Source of the DNA: Saposhnikovia divaricata
Taxonomy: Eukaryota > Streptophyta > Magnoliopsida > Apiales > Apiaceae
Assembly (NCBI GenBank): GCA_036435485.1
Contig: CM071595.1
Coordinates: 2,480,001 to 2,544,000, forward strand
Reading direction: 5' to 3'
DNA: 64,000 bases
Shown: positions 25,514-39,534 of the stretch, one piece after another
Position numbering within the stretch: the first letter of the stretch is position 1
How the letters are laid out: each line of letters opens with the position of its first letter
Translations under genes and position numbers: made by a program
Notes under the pieces: model-generated
The model's input: only the letters and a program-made list of their open reading frames with translations
Database searches by the model: none
Told to the model about the DNA's origin: nothing

Positions 25514-27878
25514 ATGGTCCGACTCAATTTTTAACAATATCCCGTGTACTAACCACTTTGAGGATTATCCGAAAACCGAGTTTCGTTCATATCAGCTCCG
25601 ATTCAGGTCTGAATTGCGTCAAATAAAATTTAGTTGAATTCCAATAACCCATAGGAACAAAATATGTAAAAATATCCACAAAATGGTCCGACCCGATTTT
25701 TAACAATATCCCGTGTACTAACCCCTTTGAGAATTTTCCGAAAACCGAGTTTCGATCATATCAGCTCCGATTCCGGTCTGAATTGCGTCAAATAAAATTT
25801 CGTTGAATTTCAATAACCCATAGGAACAAAATATTTAAAAATATCCACAAAATGGTCCGACTCGATTTTTAACAATAACCCGTGTACTAACCCCTTTGAG
25901 GATTATCCAAAAACCGAGTTTTGACTATATAAGCTCCAATACAGGTCTGAATTGTGTCAAATAAAATTTCGTTGAATTCCAATAACCCATAGGAACAAAA
26001 TATTTAAAAATATCAACAAAATGGTCCGACCCAATTTTTAACAATATCCCGTGTACTAACCCCTTTGAGGACTATCCAAAAACCGAGTTTTGACTATATC
26101 AGCTCCGATTCAGGTCTGAATTGCGTCAAATAAAATTTCGTTGAATTCCAATAACCCATAGGAACAAAATATGTAAAAATATCCTTAAAATGGTCCGACT
26201 CGATTTTTAACAATATCCCGTGTACTAACCACTTTGTGGATTATCCGAAAACCGAGTTTCGTTCATATCAGCTCCGATTCATGTCTGAATTGCGTCAAAT
26301 AAAATTTAGTTGAATTTCAATAACCCATAGGAACAAAATATGTAAAAATATCCACAAAATGGTCCGACCCGATTTTTAACAATATCCCGTGTACTAACCC
26401 CTTTGAGAATTTTCCGAAAACCGAGTTTCGATCATATCAGCTCCGATTCCGGTCTGAATTGCGTCAAATAAAATTTCGTTGAATTCCAATAACCCATAGG
26501 AACAAAATATTTAAAAATATCCACAAAATGGTCCGACTTGATTTTTAACAATATCCCGTGTACTAACCCCTTTGAGGATTATCCAAAAACCGAGTTTTGA
26601 CTATATCAGCTCCGATTCAGGTCTGAATTGCGTCAAATAAAATTTCGTTGAATTCCAATAACCCGTAGGAACAAAATATGTAAAAATATCCTTAAAATGG
26701 TCCGACTCGATTTTTAACAATATCCCGTGTACTAACCACTTTGAGAATTTTCCGAAAACCGAGTTTCGATCATATCAGCTCCGATTCCGGTCCGAACTGC
26801 GTCAAATAAAATTTTGTTGAATTCCAATCACCCATAGGAATAAAATATGTAAAAATATCCACAAAATGGTCCGACCCGATTTTTAACAATATCCCGTGTA
26901 CTAACCCCTTTGAGAATTTTCCGAAAACCGAGTTTCGATCATATCAGCTCCGATTCCGGTCTGAATTGCGTCAAATAAAATTTCGTTGAATTCCAATAAC
27001 CCATAGGAACAAAATATTTAAAAATATCCACAAAATGGTCCGACTCGATTTTTAACAATATCCCGTGTACTAACCCCTTTGAGGATTATCCAAAAACCGA
27101 GTTTTGACTATATAAGCTCCGATACAGGTCTGAATTGTGTCAAATAAAATTTCGTTGAATTCCAATAACCCATAGGAACAAAATATTTAAAAATATCAAC
27201 AAAATGGTCCGACCCGATTTTTAACAATATCCCGTGTACTAACCCCTTTTAGGATTATCCAAAAACCGAGTTTTGACTATATCAGCTCCGATTCAGGTCT
27301 GAATTGCGTCAAATAAAATTTCGTTGAATTCCAATAACCCATAGGAACAAAATATGTAAAAATATCCTTAAAATGGTCCGACTCGATTTTTAACAATATC
27401 CCGTGTACTAACCACTTTGAGAATTTTCCGAAAACCGAGTTTCGATCATATCAGCTCCGATTCCGGTCCGAACTGCGTCAAATAAAATTTTGTTGAATTC
27501 CAATAACCCATAGGAACAAAATATGTAAAAATATCCACAAAATGGTCCGATTCGATTTTTAACAATATCCCGTGTACTAACCCCTTTGAGGATTATCCAA
27601 AAACCGAGTTTTGACTATATAAGCTCCGATACAGGTCTGAATTGTGTCAAATAAAATTTCGTTGAATTCCAATAACCCATAGGAACAAAATATTTAAAAA
27701 TATCAACAATATGGTCCGACCCGATTTTTAACAATATCCCGTGTACTAACCCCTTTGAGGATTATCCAAAAACCGAGTTTTGACTATATCAGCTCCGATT
27801 CAGGTCTGAATTGCGTCAAATAAAATTCGTTGAATTCCAATAACCCATAGGAAGAAAATATGTAAAAATATCCTTAAA
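25514..27878. repeat. 14-mer HOR, block 3, copy 1 (2365 bp)
   Basis: The order is A E B C A E C' D E B C D B C*. Markers are gaatttcaat at the E end, aataacccgtg with ctccaatacagg in the B, cccaattttt and gaggactatcc in the C, ctttgtggatta in the second A (26236), gacttg in C', and cccttttagg in a later C. The D-to-E step (26697 to 26866) is unusual elsewhere but is fixed in both copies. The one missing base relative to 14 x 169 comes from the C* deletion. Confidence 0.88.
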
Positions 27879-30242
27879 ATGGTCCGACTCGATTTTTAAC
27901 AATATCCCGTGTACTAACCACTTTGAGGATTATCCGAAAACCGAGTTTCGTTCATATCAGCTCCGATTCAGGTCTGAATTGCGTCAAATAAAATTTAGTT
28001 GAATTCCAATAACCCATAGGAACAAAATATGTAAAAATATCCACAAAATGGTCCGACCCGATTTTTAACAATATCCCGTGTACTAACCCCTTTGAGAATT
28101 TTCCGAAAACCGAGTTTCGATCATATCAGCTCCGATTCCGGTCTGAATTGCGTCAAATAAAATTTCGTTGAATTTCAATAACCCATAGGAACAAAATATT
28201 TAAAAATATCCACAAAATGGTCCGACTCGATTTTTAACAATAACCCGTGTACTAACCCCTTTGAGGATTATCCAAAAACCGAGTTTTGACTATATAAGCT
28301 CCAATACAGGTCTGAATTGTGTCAAATAAAATTTCGTTGAATTCCAATAACCCATAGGAACAAAATATTTAAAAATATCAACAAAATGGTCCGACCCAAT
28401 TTTTAACAATATCCCGTGTACTAACCCCTTTGAGGACTATCCAAAAACCGAGTTTTGACTATATCAGCTCCGATTCAGGTCTGAATTGCGTCAAATAAAA
28501 TTTCGTTGAATTCCAATAACCCATAGGAACAAAATATGTAAAAATATCCTTAAAATGGTCCGACTCGATTTTTAACAATATCCCGTGTACTAACCACTTT
28601 GTGGATTATCCGAAAACCGAGTTTCGTTCATATCAGCTCCGATTCATGTCTGAATTGCGTCAAATAAAATTTAGTTGAATTCCAATAACCCATAGGAACA
28701 AAATATGTAAAAATATCCACAAAATGGTCCGACCCGATTTTTAACAATATCCCGTGTACTAACCCCTTTGAGAATTTTCCGAAAACCGAGTTTCGATCAT
28801 ATCAGCTCCGATTCCGGTCTGAATTGCGTCAAATAAATTTCGTTGAATTCCAATAACCCATAGGAACAAAATATTTAAAAATATCCACAAAATGGTCCGA
28901 CTTGATTTTTAACAATATCCCGTGTACTAACCCCTTTGAGGATTATCCAAAAACCGAGTTTTGACTATATCAGCTCCGATTCAGGTCTGAATTGCGTCAA
29001 ATAAAATTTCGTTGAATTCCAATAACCCATAGGAACAAAATATGTAAAAATATCCTTAAAATGGTCCGACTCGATTTTTAACAATATCCCGTGTACTAAC
29101 CACTTTGAGAATTTTCCGAAAACCGAGTTTCGATCATATCAGCTCCGATTCCGGTCCGAACTGCGTCAAATAAAATTTTGTTGAATTCCAATAACCCATA
29201 GGAACAAAATATGTAAAAATATCCACAAAATGGTCCGACCCGATTTTTAACAATATCCCGTGTACTAACCCCTTTGAGAATTTTCCGAAAACCGAGTTTC
29301 GATCATATCAGCTCCGATTCCGGTCTGAATTGCGTCAAATAAAATTTCGTTGAATTCCAATAACCCATAGGAACAAAATATTTAAAAATATCCACAAAAT
29401 GGTCCGACTCGATTTTTAACAATATCCCGTGTACTAACCCCTTTGAGGATTATCCAAAAACCGAGTTTTGACTATATAAGCTCCGATACAGGTCTGAATT
29501 GTGTCAAATAAAATTTCGTTGAATTCCAATAACCCATAGGAACAAAATATTTAAAAATATCAACAAAATGGTCCGACCCGATTTTTAACAATATCCCGTG
29601 TACTAACCCCTTTTAGGATTATCCAAAAACCGAGTTTTGACTATATCAGCTCCGATTCAGGTCTGAATTGCGTCAAATAAAATTTCGTTGAATTCCAATA
29701 ACCCATAGGAACAAAATATGTAAAAATATCCTTAAAATGGTCCGACTCGATTTTTAACAATATCCCGTGTACTAACCACTTTGAGAATTTTCCGAAAACC
29801 GAGTTTCGATCATATCAGCTCCGATTCCGGTCCGAACTGCGTCAAATAAAATTTTGTTGAATTCCAATAACCCATAGGAACAAAATATGTAAAAATATCC
29901 ACAAAATGGTCCGACTCGATTTTTAACAATATCCCGTGTACTAACCCCTTTGAGGATTATCCAAAAACCGAGTTTTGACTATATAAGCTCCGATACAGGT
30001 CTGAATTGTGTCAAATAAAATTTCGTTGAATTCCAATAACCCATAGGAACAAAATATTTAAAAATATCAACAATATGGTCCGACCCGATTTTTAACAATA
30101 TCCCGTGTACTAACCCCTTTGAGGATTATCCAAAAACCGAGTTTTGACTATATCAGCTCCGATTCAGGTCTGAATTGCGTCAAATAAAATTCGTTGAATT
30201 CCAATAACCCATAGGAAGAAAATATGTAAAAATATCCTTAAA
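27879..30242. repeat. 14-mer HOR, block 3, copy 2 (2364 bp)
   Basis: All the markers of 25514-27878 recur 2365 bp later: aataacccgtg, ctccaatacagg, ctttgtggatta (28601), gacttg and cccttttagg. One additional base is lost in aaataaatttcg near 28838, which explains the 2364 bp length. The copies are nearly identical otherwise. Confidence 0.88.
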
Positions 30243-32269
30243 ATGGTCCGACTCGATTTTTAACAATATCCCGTGTACTAACCACTTTGAGGATTATCCG
30301 AAAACCGAGTTTCGTTCATATCAGCTCCGATTCAGGTCTGAATTGCGTCAAATAAAATTTAGTTGAATTCCAATAACCCATAGGAACAAAATATGTAAAA
30401 ATATCCACAAAATGGTCCGACCCGATTTTTAACAATATCCCGTGTACTAACCCCTTTGAGAATTTTCCGAAAACCGAGTTTCGATCATATCAGCTCCGAT
30501 TCCGGTCTGAATTGCGTCAAATAAAATTTCGTTGAATTCCAATAACCCATAGGAACAAAATATTTAAAAATATCCACAAAATGGTCCGACTCGATTTTTA
30601 ACAATATCCCGTGTACTAACCCCTTTGAGGATTATCCAAAAACCGAGTTTTGACTATATAAGCTCCGATACAGGTCTGAATTGTGTCAAATAAAATTTCG
30701 TTGAATTCCAATAACCCATAGGAACAAAATATTTAAAAATATCAACAAAATGGTCCGACCCGATTTTTCACAATATCCCGTGTACTAACCCCTTTGAGGA
30801 TTATCCAAAAACCGAGTTTTGACTATATCAGCTCCGATTCAGGTCTGAATTGCGTCAAATAAAATTTCGTTGAATTCCAATAACCCATAGGAACAAAATA
30901 TGTAAAAATATCCTTAAAATGGCCCGACTCGATTTTTAACAATATCCCGTGTACTAACCACTTTGAGAATTTTCCGAAAACCGAGTTTCGATCATATCAG
31001 TTCCGATTCCGGTCCGAACTGCGTCAAATAAATTTTGTTGAATTCCAATAACCCATAGGAACAAAATATGTAAAAATATCCACAAAATGGTCCGACTCGA
31101 TTTTTAACAATATCCCGTGTACTAACCCCTTTGAGGATTATCCAAAAACCGAGTTTTGACTATATAAGCTCCGATACAGGTCTGAATTGTGTCAAATAAA
31201 ATTTCGTTGAATTCCAATAACCCATAGGAACAAAATATTTAAAAATATCAACAATATGGTCCGACCCGATTTTTAACAATATCCCGTGTACTAACCCCTT
31301 TGAGGATTATCCAAAAACCGAGTTTTGACTATATTAGCTCCGATTCAGGTCTGAATTGCGTCAAATAAAATTTCGTTGAATTCCAATAACCCATAGGAAC
31401 AAAATATGTAAAAATATCCTTAAAATGGTCCGACTCGATTTTTAACAATATCCCGTGTACTAACCACTTTGAGGATTATCCGAAAACCGAGTTTCGTTCA
31501 TATCAGCTCCGATTCAGGTCTGAATTGCGTCAAATAAAATTTAGTTGAATTCCAATAACCCATAGGAACAAAATATGTAAAAATATCCACAAAATGGTCT
31601 GACCCGATTTTTAACAATATCCCGTGTACTAACCCCTTTGAGAATTTTCCGAAAACCGAGTTTCGATCATATCAGCTCCGATTCAGGTCTGAATTGCGTC
31701 AAATAAAATTTCGTTGAATTCCAATAACCCATAGGAACAAAATATTTAAAAATATCCACAAAATGGTCCGACTCGATTTTTAACAATAACCCGTGTACTA
31801 ACCCCTTTGAGGATTATCCAAAAACCGAGTTTTGACTATATAAGCTCCGATACAGGTCTGAATTGTGTCAAATAAAATTTCGTTGAATTCCAATAACCCA
31901 TAGGAACAAAATATTTAAAAATATCAACAAAATGGTCCGACCCGATTTTTAACAATATCCCGTGTACTAACCCCTTTGAGGACTATCCAAAAACCGAGTT
32001 TTGACTATATCAGCTCCGATTCAGGTGTGAATTGCGTCAAATAAAATTTCGTTGAATTCCAATAACCCATAGGAACAAAATATGTAAAAATATCCTTAAA
32101 ATGGTCCGACTCGATTTTTAACAATATCCCGTGTACTAACCACTTTGAGGATTATCCGAAAACCGAGTTTCGTTCATATCAGCTCCGATTCATGTCTGAA
32201 TTGCGTCAAATAAAATTTCGTTGAATTCCAATAACCCATAGGAACAAAATATTTAAAAATATCCACAAA
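30243..32269. repeat. Mixed-order monomers after HOR block 3
   Basis: About twelve monomers begin A E B C D B C A E B C A, resembling the start of block 3 and then diverging. Private changes include tttttcacaa, ggcccgactcg, a one-base loss in aaataaattttg, ctatattagc, ggtctgacccg, aataacccgtg, and caggtgtgaattg near 32025. The last A has C119 and a tttaaaaatatccac tail, the A' form, and leads directly into a C monomer. Confidence 0.72.
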
Positions 32270-33790
32270 ATGGTCCGACCCGATTTTTAACAATATCCCG
32301 TGTACTAACCCCTTTGAGGACTATCCAAAAACCGAATTTTGACTATATCAGCTCCGATTCAGGTCTGAATTGCGTCAAATAAAATTTCGTTGAATTCCAA
32401 TAACCCATAGGAACAAAATATGTAAAAATATCCTTAAAATGGTCCGACTCGATTTTTAACAATATCCCGTGTACTAACCACTTTGAGGATTATCCGAAAA
32501 CCGAGTTTCGTTCATATCAGCTCCGATTCAGGTCTGAATTGCGTCAAATAAAATTTAGTTGAATTCCAATAACCCATAGGAACAAAATATGTAAAAATAT
32601 CCACAAAATGGTCTGACCCGATTTTTAACAATATCCCGTGTACTAACCCCTTTGAGAATTTTCCGAAAACCGAGTTTCGATCATATCAGCTCCGATTCAG
32701 GTCTGAATTGCGTCAAATAAAATTTCGTTGAATTCCAATAACCCATAGGAACAAAATATTTAAAAATATCCACAAAATGGTCCGACTCGATTTTTAACAA
32801 TAACCCGTGTACTAACCCCTTTGAGGATTATCCAAAAACCGAGTTTTGACTATATAAGCTCCGATACAGGTCTGAATTGTGTCAAATAAAATTTCGTTGA
32901 ATTCCAATAACCCATAGGAACAAAATATTTAAAAATATCAACAAAATGGTCCGACCCGATTTTTAACAATATCCCGTGTACTAACCCCTTTGAGGACTAT
33001 CCAAAAACCGAGTTTTGACTATATCAGCTCCGATTCAGGTCTGAATTGCGTCAAATAAAATTTCGTTGAATTCCAATAACCCATAGGAACAAAATATGTA
33101 AAAATATCCTTAAAATGGTCCGACTCGATTTTTAACAATATCCCGTGTACTAACCACTTTGAGGATTATCCGAAAACCGAGTTTCGTTCTTATCAGCTCC
33201 GATTCATGTCTGAATTGCGTCAAATAAAATTTAGTTGAATTCCAATAACCCATAGGAACAAAATATGTAAAAATATCCACAAAATGGTCCGACCCGATTT
33301 TTAACAATATCCCGTGTACTAACCCCTTTGAGATTTTTCCGAAAACCGAGTTTCGATCATATCAGCTCCGATTCCGGTCTGAATTGCGTCAAATAAAATT
33401 TCGTTGAATTCCAATAACCCATAGGAACAAAATATTTAAAAATATCAACAAAATGGTCCGACCGGATTTTTAACAATATCCCGTGTACTAACCCCTTTGA
33501 GAACTATCCAAAAACCGAGTTTTGACTATATCAGCTCCGATTCAGGTCTGAATTGCGTCAAATAAAATTTCGTTGAATTCCAATAACCCATAGGAACAAA
33601 ATATGTAAAAATATCCTTAAAATGGTCCGACTCGATTTTTAACAATAACCCGTGTACTAACCCCTTTGAGGATTATCCAAAAACCGAGTTTTGACTATAT
33701 AAGCTCCGATACAGGTCTGAATTGTGTCAAATAAAATTTCGTTGAATTCCAATAACCCATAGGAACAAAATATTTAAAAATATCCACAAA
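32270..33790. repeat. 9-mer HOR, second set, copy 1 (1521 bp)
   Basis: The order is C A E B C A E C B-like. Markers are accgaattttg in the first C, ggtctgacccg in the first E, aataacccgtg in B, cgttcttatcag with ttcatgtctg in the second A, gagatttttcc in the second E, and gagaactatcc in the third C. The cgttcttatcag change removes a minus-strand TGA and opens the small spurious frame at 33110-33307. Confidence 0.84.
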
Positions 33791-35142
33791 ATGGTCCAAC
33801 CCGATTTTTAACAATATCCCGTGTACTAACCCCTTTGAGGACTATCCAAAAACCGAATTTTGACTATATCAGCTCCGATTCAGGTCTGAATTGCGTCAAA
33901 TAAAATTTCGTTGAATTCCAATAACCCATAGGAACAAAATATGTAAAAATATCCTTAAAATGGTCCGACTCGATTTTTAACAATATCCCGTGTACTAACC
34001 ACTTTGAGGATTATCCGAAAACCGAGTTTCGTTCATATCAGCTCCGATTCAGGTCTGAATTGCGTCAAATAAAATTTAGTTGAATTCCAATAACCCATAG
34101 GAACAAAATATGTAAAAATATCCACAAAATGGTCTGACCCGATTTTTAACAATATCCCGTGTACTAACCCCTTTGAGAATTTTCCGAAAACCGAGTTTCG
34201 ATCATATCAGCTCCGATTCAGGTCTGAATTGCGTCAAATAAAATTTCGTTGAATTCCAATAACCCATAGGAACAAAATATTTAAAAATATCCACAAAATG
34301 GTCCGACTCGATTTTTAACAATAACCCGTGTACTAACCCCTTTGAGGATTATCCAAAAACCGAGTTTTGACTATATAAGCTCCGATACAGGTCTGAATTG
34401 TGTCAAATAAAATTTCGTTGAATTCCAATAACCCATAGGAACAAAATATTTAAAAATATCAACAAAATGGTCCGACCCGATTTTTAACAATATCCCGTGT
34501 ACTAACCCCTTTGAGGACTATCCAAAAACCGAGTTTTGACTATATCAGCTCCGATTCAGGTCTGAATTGCGTCAAATAAAATTTCGTTGAATTCCAATAA
34601 CCCATAGGAACAAAATATGTAAAAATATCCTTAAAATGGTCCGACTCGATTTTTAACAATATCCCGTGTACTAACCACTTTGAGGATTATCCGAAAACCG
34701 AGTTTCGTTCTTATCAGCTCCGATTCATGTCTGAATTGCGTCAAATAAAATTTAGTTGAATTCCAATAACCCATAGGAACAAAATATGTAAAAATATCCA
34801 CAAAATGGTCCGACCCGATTTTTAACAATATCCCGTGTACTAACCCCTTTGAGATTTTTCCGAAAACCGAGTTTCGATCATATCAGCTCCGATTCCGGTC
34901 TGAATTGCGTCAAATAAAATTTCGTTGAATTCCAATAACCCATAGGAACAAAATATTTAAAAATATCAAAAAAATGGTCCGACCCGATTTTTAACAATAT
35001 CCCGTGTACTAACCCCTTTGAGAACTATCCAAAAACCGAGTTTTGACTATATCAGCTCCGATTCAGGTCTGAATTGCGTCAAATAAAATTTCGTTGAATT
35101 CCAATAACCCATAGGAACAAAATATGTAAAAATATCCTTAAA
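33791..35142. repeat. 9-mer HOR, second set, copy 2 (8 of 9 monomers)
   Basis: The markers recur at +1521: accgaattttg, ggtctgacccg, aataacccgtg, cgttcttatcag, gagatttttcc and gagaactatcc. The ninth position differs: an A monomer starts at 35143 where copy 1 has a B-like monomer with aataacccgtg. Copy 1 also has gtccgaccgg where this copy keeps gtccgacccg. Confidence 0.83.
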
Positions 35143-38100
35143 ATGGTCCGACTCGATTTTTAACAATATCCCGTGTACTAACCACTTTGAGGATTATCCG
35201 AAAACCGAGTTTCGTTCATATCAGCTCCGATTCATGTCTAAATTGCGTCAAATAAAATTTAGTTGAATTCCAATAACCCATAGGAACAAAATATGTAAAA
35301 ATATCCACAAAATGGTCCGACCCGATTTTTAACAATATCCCGTGTACTAACCCCTTTGAGAATTTTCCGAAAACCGAGTTTCGATCATATCAGCTCCGAT
35401 TCCGGTCTGAATTGCGTCAAATAAAATTTCGTTGAATTCCAATAACCCATAGCAACAAAATATTGAAAAATATCGACAAAATGGTCCGACTCGATTTTTA
35501 ACAATATCCCGTGTACTAACCCCTTTGAGGATTATCCAAAAACCGAGTTTTGACTATATCAGCTCCGATTCAGGTCTGAATTGCGTCAAATAAAATTTCG
35601 TTGAATTCCAATAACCCATAGGAACAAAATATGTAAAAATATCCTTAAAATGGTCCGACTCGATTTTTAACAATATCCCGTGTACTAACCACTTTGAGAA
35701 TTTTCCGAAAACCGAGTTTCGATCATATCAGCTCCGATTCCGGTCCGAACTGCGTCAAATAAAATTTTGTTGAATTCCAATAACCCATAGGAACAAAATA
35801 TGTAAAAATATCCACAAAATGGTCCGACTCGATTTTTAACAATATCCCGTGTACTAACCCCTTTGAGGATTATCCAAAAACCGAGTTTTGACTATATAAG
35901 CTCCGATACAGGTCTGAATTGTGTCAAATAAAATTTCGTTGAATTCCAATAACCCATAGGAACAAAATATTTAAAAATATCAACAAAATGGTCCGACCCG
36001 ATTTTTAACAATATCCCGTGTACTAACCCCTTTGAGGACTATCCAAAAACCGAGTTTTGACTATATCAGCTCCGATTCAGGTCTGAATTGCGTCAAATAA
36101 AATTTTGTTGAATTCCAATAACCCATAGGAACAAAATATGTAAAAATATCCTTAAAATGGTCCGACTCGATTTTTAACAATATCCCGTGTTCTAACCACT
36201 TTGAGGATTATCCGAAAACCGAGTTTCGTTCATATCAGCTCCGATTCAGGTCTGAATTGCGTCAAATAAAATTTAGTTGAATTCCAATAACCCATAGGAA
36301 CAAAATATGTAAAAATATCCACAAAATGGTCCGACTCGATTTTTAACAATATCCCGTGTACTAACCCCTTTGAGGATTATCCAAAAACCGAGTTTTGACT
36401 ATATAAGCTCCGATACAGGTCTGAATTGTGTCAAATAAAATTTCGTTGAATTCCAATAACCCATAGTAACAAAATATTTAAAAACATCAACAATATGGTC
36501 CGACCCGATTTTTAACAATATCCCGTGTACTAACCCCTTTGAGGATTATCCAAAAACCGAGTTTTGACTATATCAGCTCCGATTCCGGTCTGAATCGCGT
36601 CAAATAAAATTCGTTGAATTCCAATAACCCATAGGAAGAAAATATGTAAAAATATCCTTAAAATGGTCCGACTCGATTTTTAACAATATCCCGTGTACTA
36701 ACCACTTTGAGGATAATCTGAAAACCGAGTTTCGTTCATATCAGCTCCGATTCAGGTCTGAATTGCGTCAAATAAAATTTAGTTGAATTCCAATAACCCA
36801 TAGGAACAAAATATGTAAAAATATCCACAAAATGGTCCGACCCGATTTTTAACAATATCCCGTGTACTAACCAATTTGAGAATTTTCCGAAAACCGAGTT
36901 TCGATCATATCAGCTCCGATTCCGGTCTGAATTGCGTCAAATAAAATTTCGTTGAATTCCAATAACCCATAGGAACAAAATATTTAAAAATATCCACAAA
37001 ATGGTCCGACTCGATTTTTAACAATATCCCGTGTACTAACCCCTTTGAGGATTATCCAAAAACCGAGTTTTGACTATATAAGCTCCGATACAGGTCTGAA
37101 TTGTGTCAAATAAAATTTCGTTGAATTCCAATAACCCATAGGAACAAAATATTTAAAAATATCAACAAAATGGTCCGACCCGATTTTTAACAATATCCCG
37201 TGTACAACCCCTTTGAAGACTATCCAAAAACCGAGTTTTGACTATATCAGCTCCGATTCAGGTCTGAATTGCGTCAAATAAAATTTCGTTGAATTCCAAT
37301 AACCCATAGGAACAAAATATGTAAAAATATCCTTAAAATGGTCCGACTCGATTTTTAACAATATCCCGTGTACTAACCACTTTGAGGATTATCCGAAAAC
37401 CGAGTTTCGTTCATATCAGCTCCGATTCATGTCTGAATTGCGTCAAATAAAATTTAGTTGAATTCCAATAACCCATAGGAACAAAATATGTAAAAATATC
37501 CACAAAATAGTCCGACCCGATTTTTAACAATATCCCGTGTACTAACCCCTTTGAGAATTTTCCGAAAACCGAGTTTCGATCATATCAGCTCCGATTCCGG
37601 TCTGAATTGCGTCAAATAAAATTTCGTTGAATTCCAATAACCCATAGGAACAAAATATTTAAAAATATCCACAAAATGGTCCGACTCGATTTTTAACAAT
37701 ATCCCGTGTACTAACCCCTTTGAGGATTATCCAAAAACCGAGTTTTGACTATATCAGCTCCGATTCAGGTCTGAATTGCGTCAAATAAAATTTCGTTGAA
37801 TTCCAATAACCCATAGGAACAAAATATGTAAAAATATCCTTAAAATGGTCCGACTCGATTTTTAACAATATCCCGTGTACTAACCACTTTGAGGATTATC
37901 CGAAAACCGAGTTTCGTTCATATCAGCTCCGATTCAGGTCTCAATTGCGTCAAATAAAATTTCGTTGAATTCAAATAACCCATAGGAACAAAATATTTAA
38001 AAATATCCACAAAATGGTCCGACCCGATTTTTAAAAATATCCCGTGTACTAACCCCTTTGAGAATTTTCCGAAAACCGAGTTTCGATCATATCAGCTCCG

Positions 38101-39534
38101 ATTCCGGTCTGAATTGCGTCAAATAAAATTTCGTTGAATTCCAATAACCCATAGGAACAAAATATTTAAAAATATCCACAAAATGGTCCGACTCGATTTT
38201 TAACAATATCCCGTGTACTAACCCCTTTGAGGATTATCCAAAAACCGAGTTTTGACTATATAAGCTGCGATACAGGTCTGAATTGTGTCAAATAAAATTT
38301 CGTTGAATTCCAATAACCCATAGGAACAAAATATTTAAAAATATCAACAAAATGGTCCGACCCAATTTTTAACAATATCCCGTGTACTAACCCCTTTGAG
38401 GATTATCCAAAAACCGAGTTTTGACTATATCAGCTCCGATTCAGGTCTGAATTGCGTCAAATAAAATTTCGTTGAATTCCAATAACCCATAGGAACAAAA
38501 TATGTAAAAATATCCTTAAAATGGTCCGACTCGATTTTTAACAATATCCCGTGTACTAACCACTTTGAGGATTATCCGAAAACCGAGTTTCGTTCATATC
38601 AGCTCCGATTCAGGTCTGAATTGCGTCAAATAAAATTTAGTTGAATTCCAATAACCCATAGGAACAAAATATGTAAAAATATCCACAAAATGGTCCGACC
38701 CGATTTTTAACAATATCCCGTGTACTAACCCCTTTGAGAATTTTTCGAAAACCGAGTTTCGATCATATCAGCTCCGATTCCGGTCTGAATTGCGTCAAAT
38801 AAAATTTCGTTGAATTCCAATAACCCACAGGAACAAAATATTTAAAATTATCCACAAAATGGTCAGACTCGAATTTTAACAATATCCCGTGTACTAACCC
38901 CTTTGAGGATTATCCAAAAACCGAGTTTTGACTATATAAGCTCCGATACAGGTCTGAATTGTGTCAAATAAAATTTCGTTGATTTCCAATAACCCATAGG
39001 AACAAAATATTTAAAAATATCAACAAAATGGTCCGACCCGATTTTTAACAATATCCCGTGTACTAACCCCTTTGAGGATTATCCAAAAACCGAGTTTTGA
39101 CTATATTAGCTCCGATTCAGGTCTGAATTGCGTCAAATAAAATTTCGTTGAATTCCAATAACCCATAGGAACAAAATATGTAAAAATATCCTTAAAATGG
39201 TCCGACTCGATTTTTAACAATATCCCGTGTACTAACCACTTTGAGAATTTTCCGAAAACCGAGTTTCGATCATATCAGCTCCGATTCCGGTCCGAACTGC
39301 GTCAAATAAAATTTTGTTGAATTCCAATAACCCATAGGAACAAAATATGTAAAAATATCCACAAAATGGTCCGACTCGATTTTTAACAATATCCCGTGTA
39401 CTAACCCCTTTGAGGATTATCCAAAAACCGAGTTTTGACTATATAAGCTCCGATACAGGTCTGAATTGTGTCAAATAAAATTTCGTTGAATTCCAATAAG
39501 CCATAGGAACAAAATATTTAAAAATATCAACAAA
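35143..39534. repeat. Mixed-order monomers, 26 units
   Basis: No tandem HOR is obvious to me here, although the order still follows the usual grammar. Private changes are more frequent than in neighbouring blocks: catagcaac with attgaaaaatatcgac (about 35451-35475), gtgttctaacc, catagtaac with aaaaacatc, a C* with gaatcgcg and aggaagaaaat (36635), ggataatctg, aaccaatttg, a two-base loss in gtgtacaaccc (about 37201), aatagtcc, ttaaaaatatccc, ctgcgatac, aaaattatccac with ggtcagactcgaa (about 38846) and gatttccaat. The higher private divergence suggests an older or less recently homogenised part of the array. Confidence 0.72.

Noticed and set aside
33110..33307. Possible 65-residue minus-strand protein, with an identical copy at 34631-34828
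   Set aside because: It begins at TTG, lies wholly inside satellite monomers, and its twin is exactly nine monomers (1521 bp) away. It exists only because one substitution removes a TGA. There is no upstream signal or independent coding feature.
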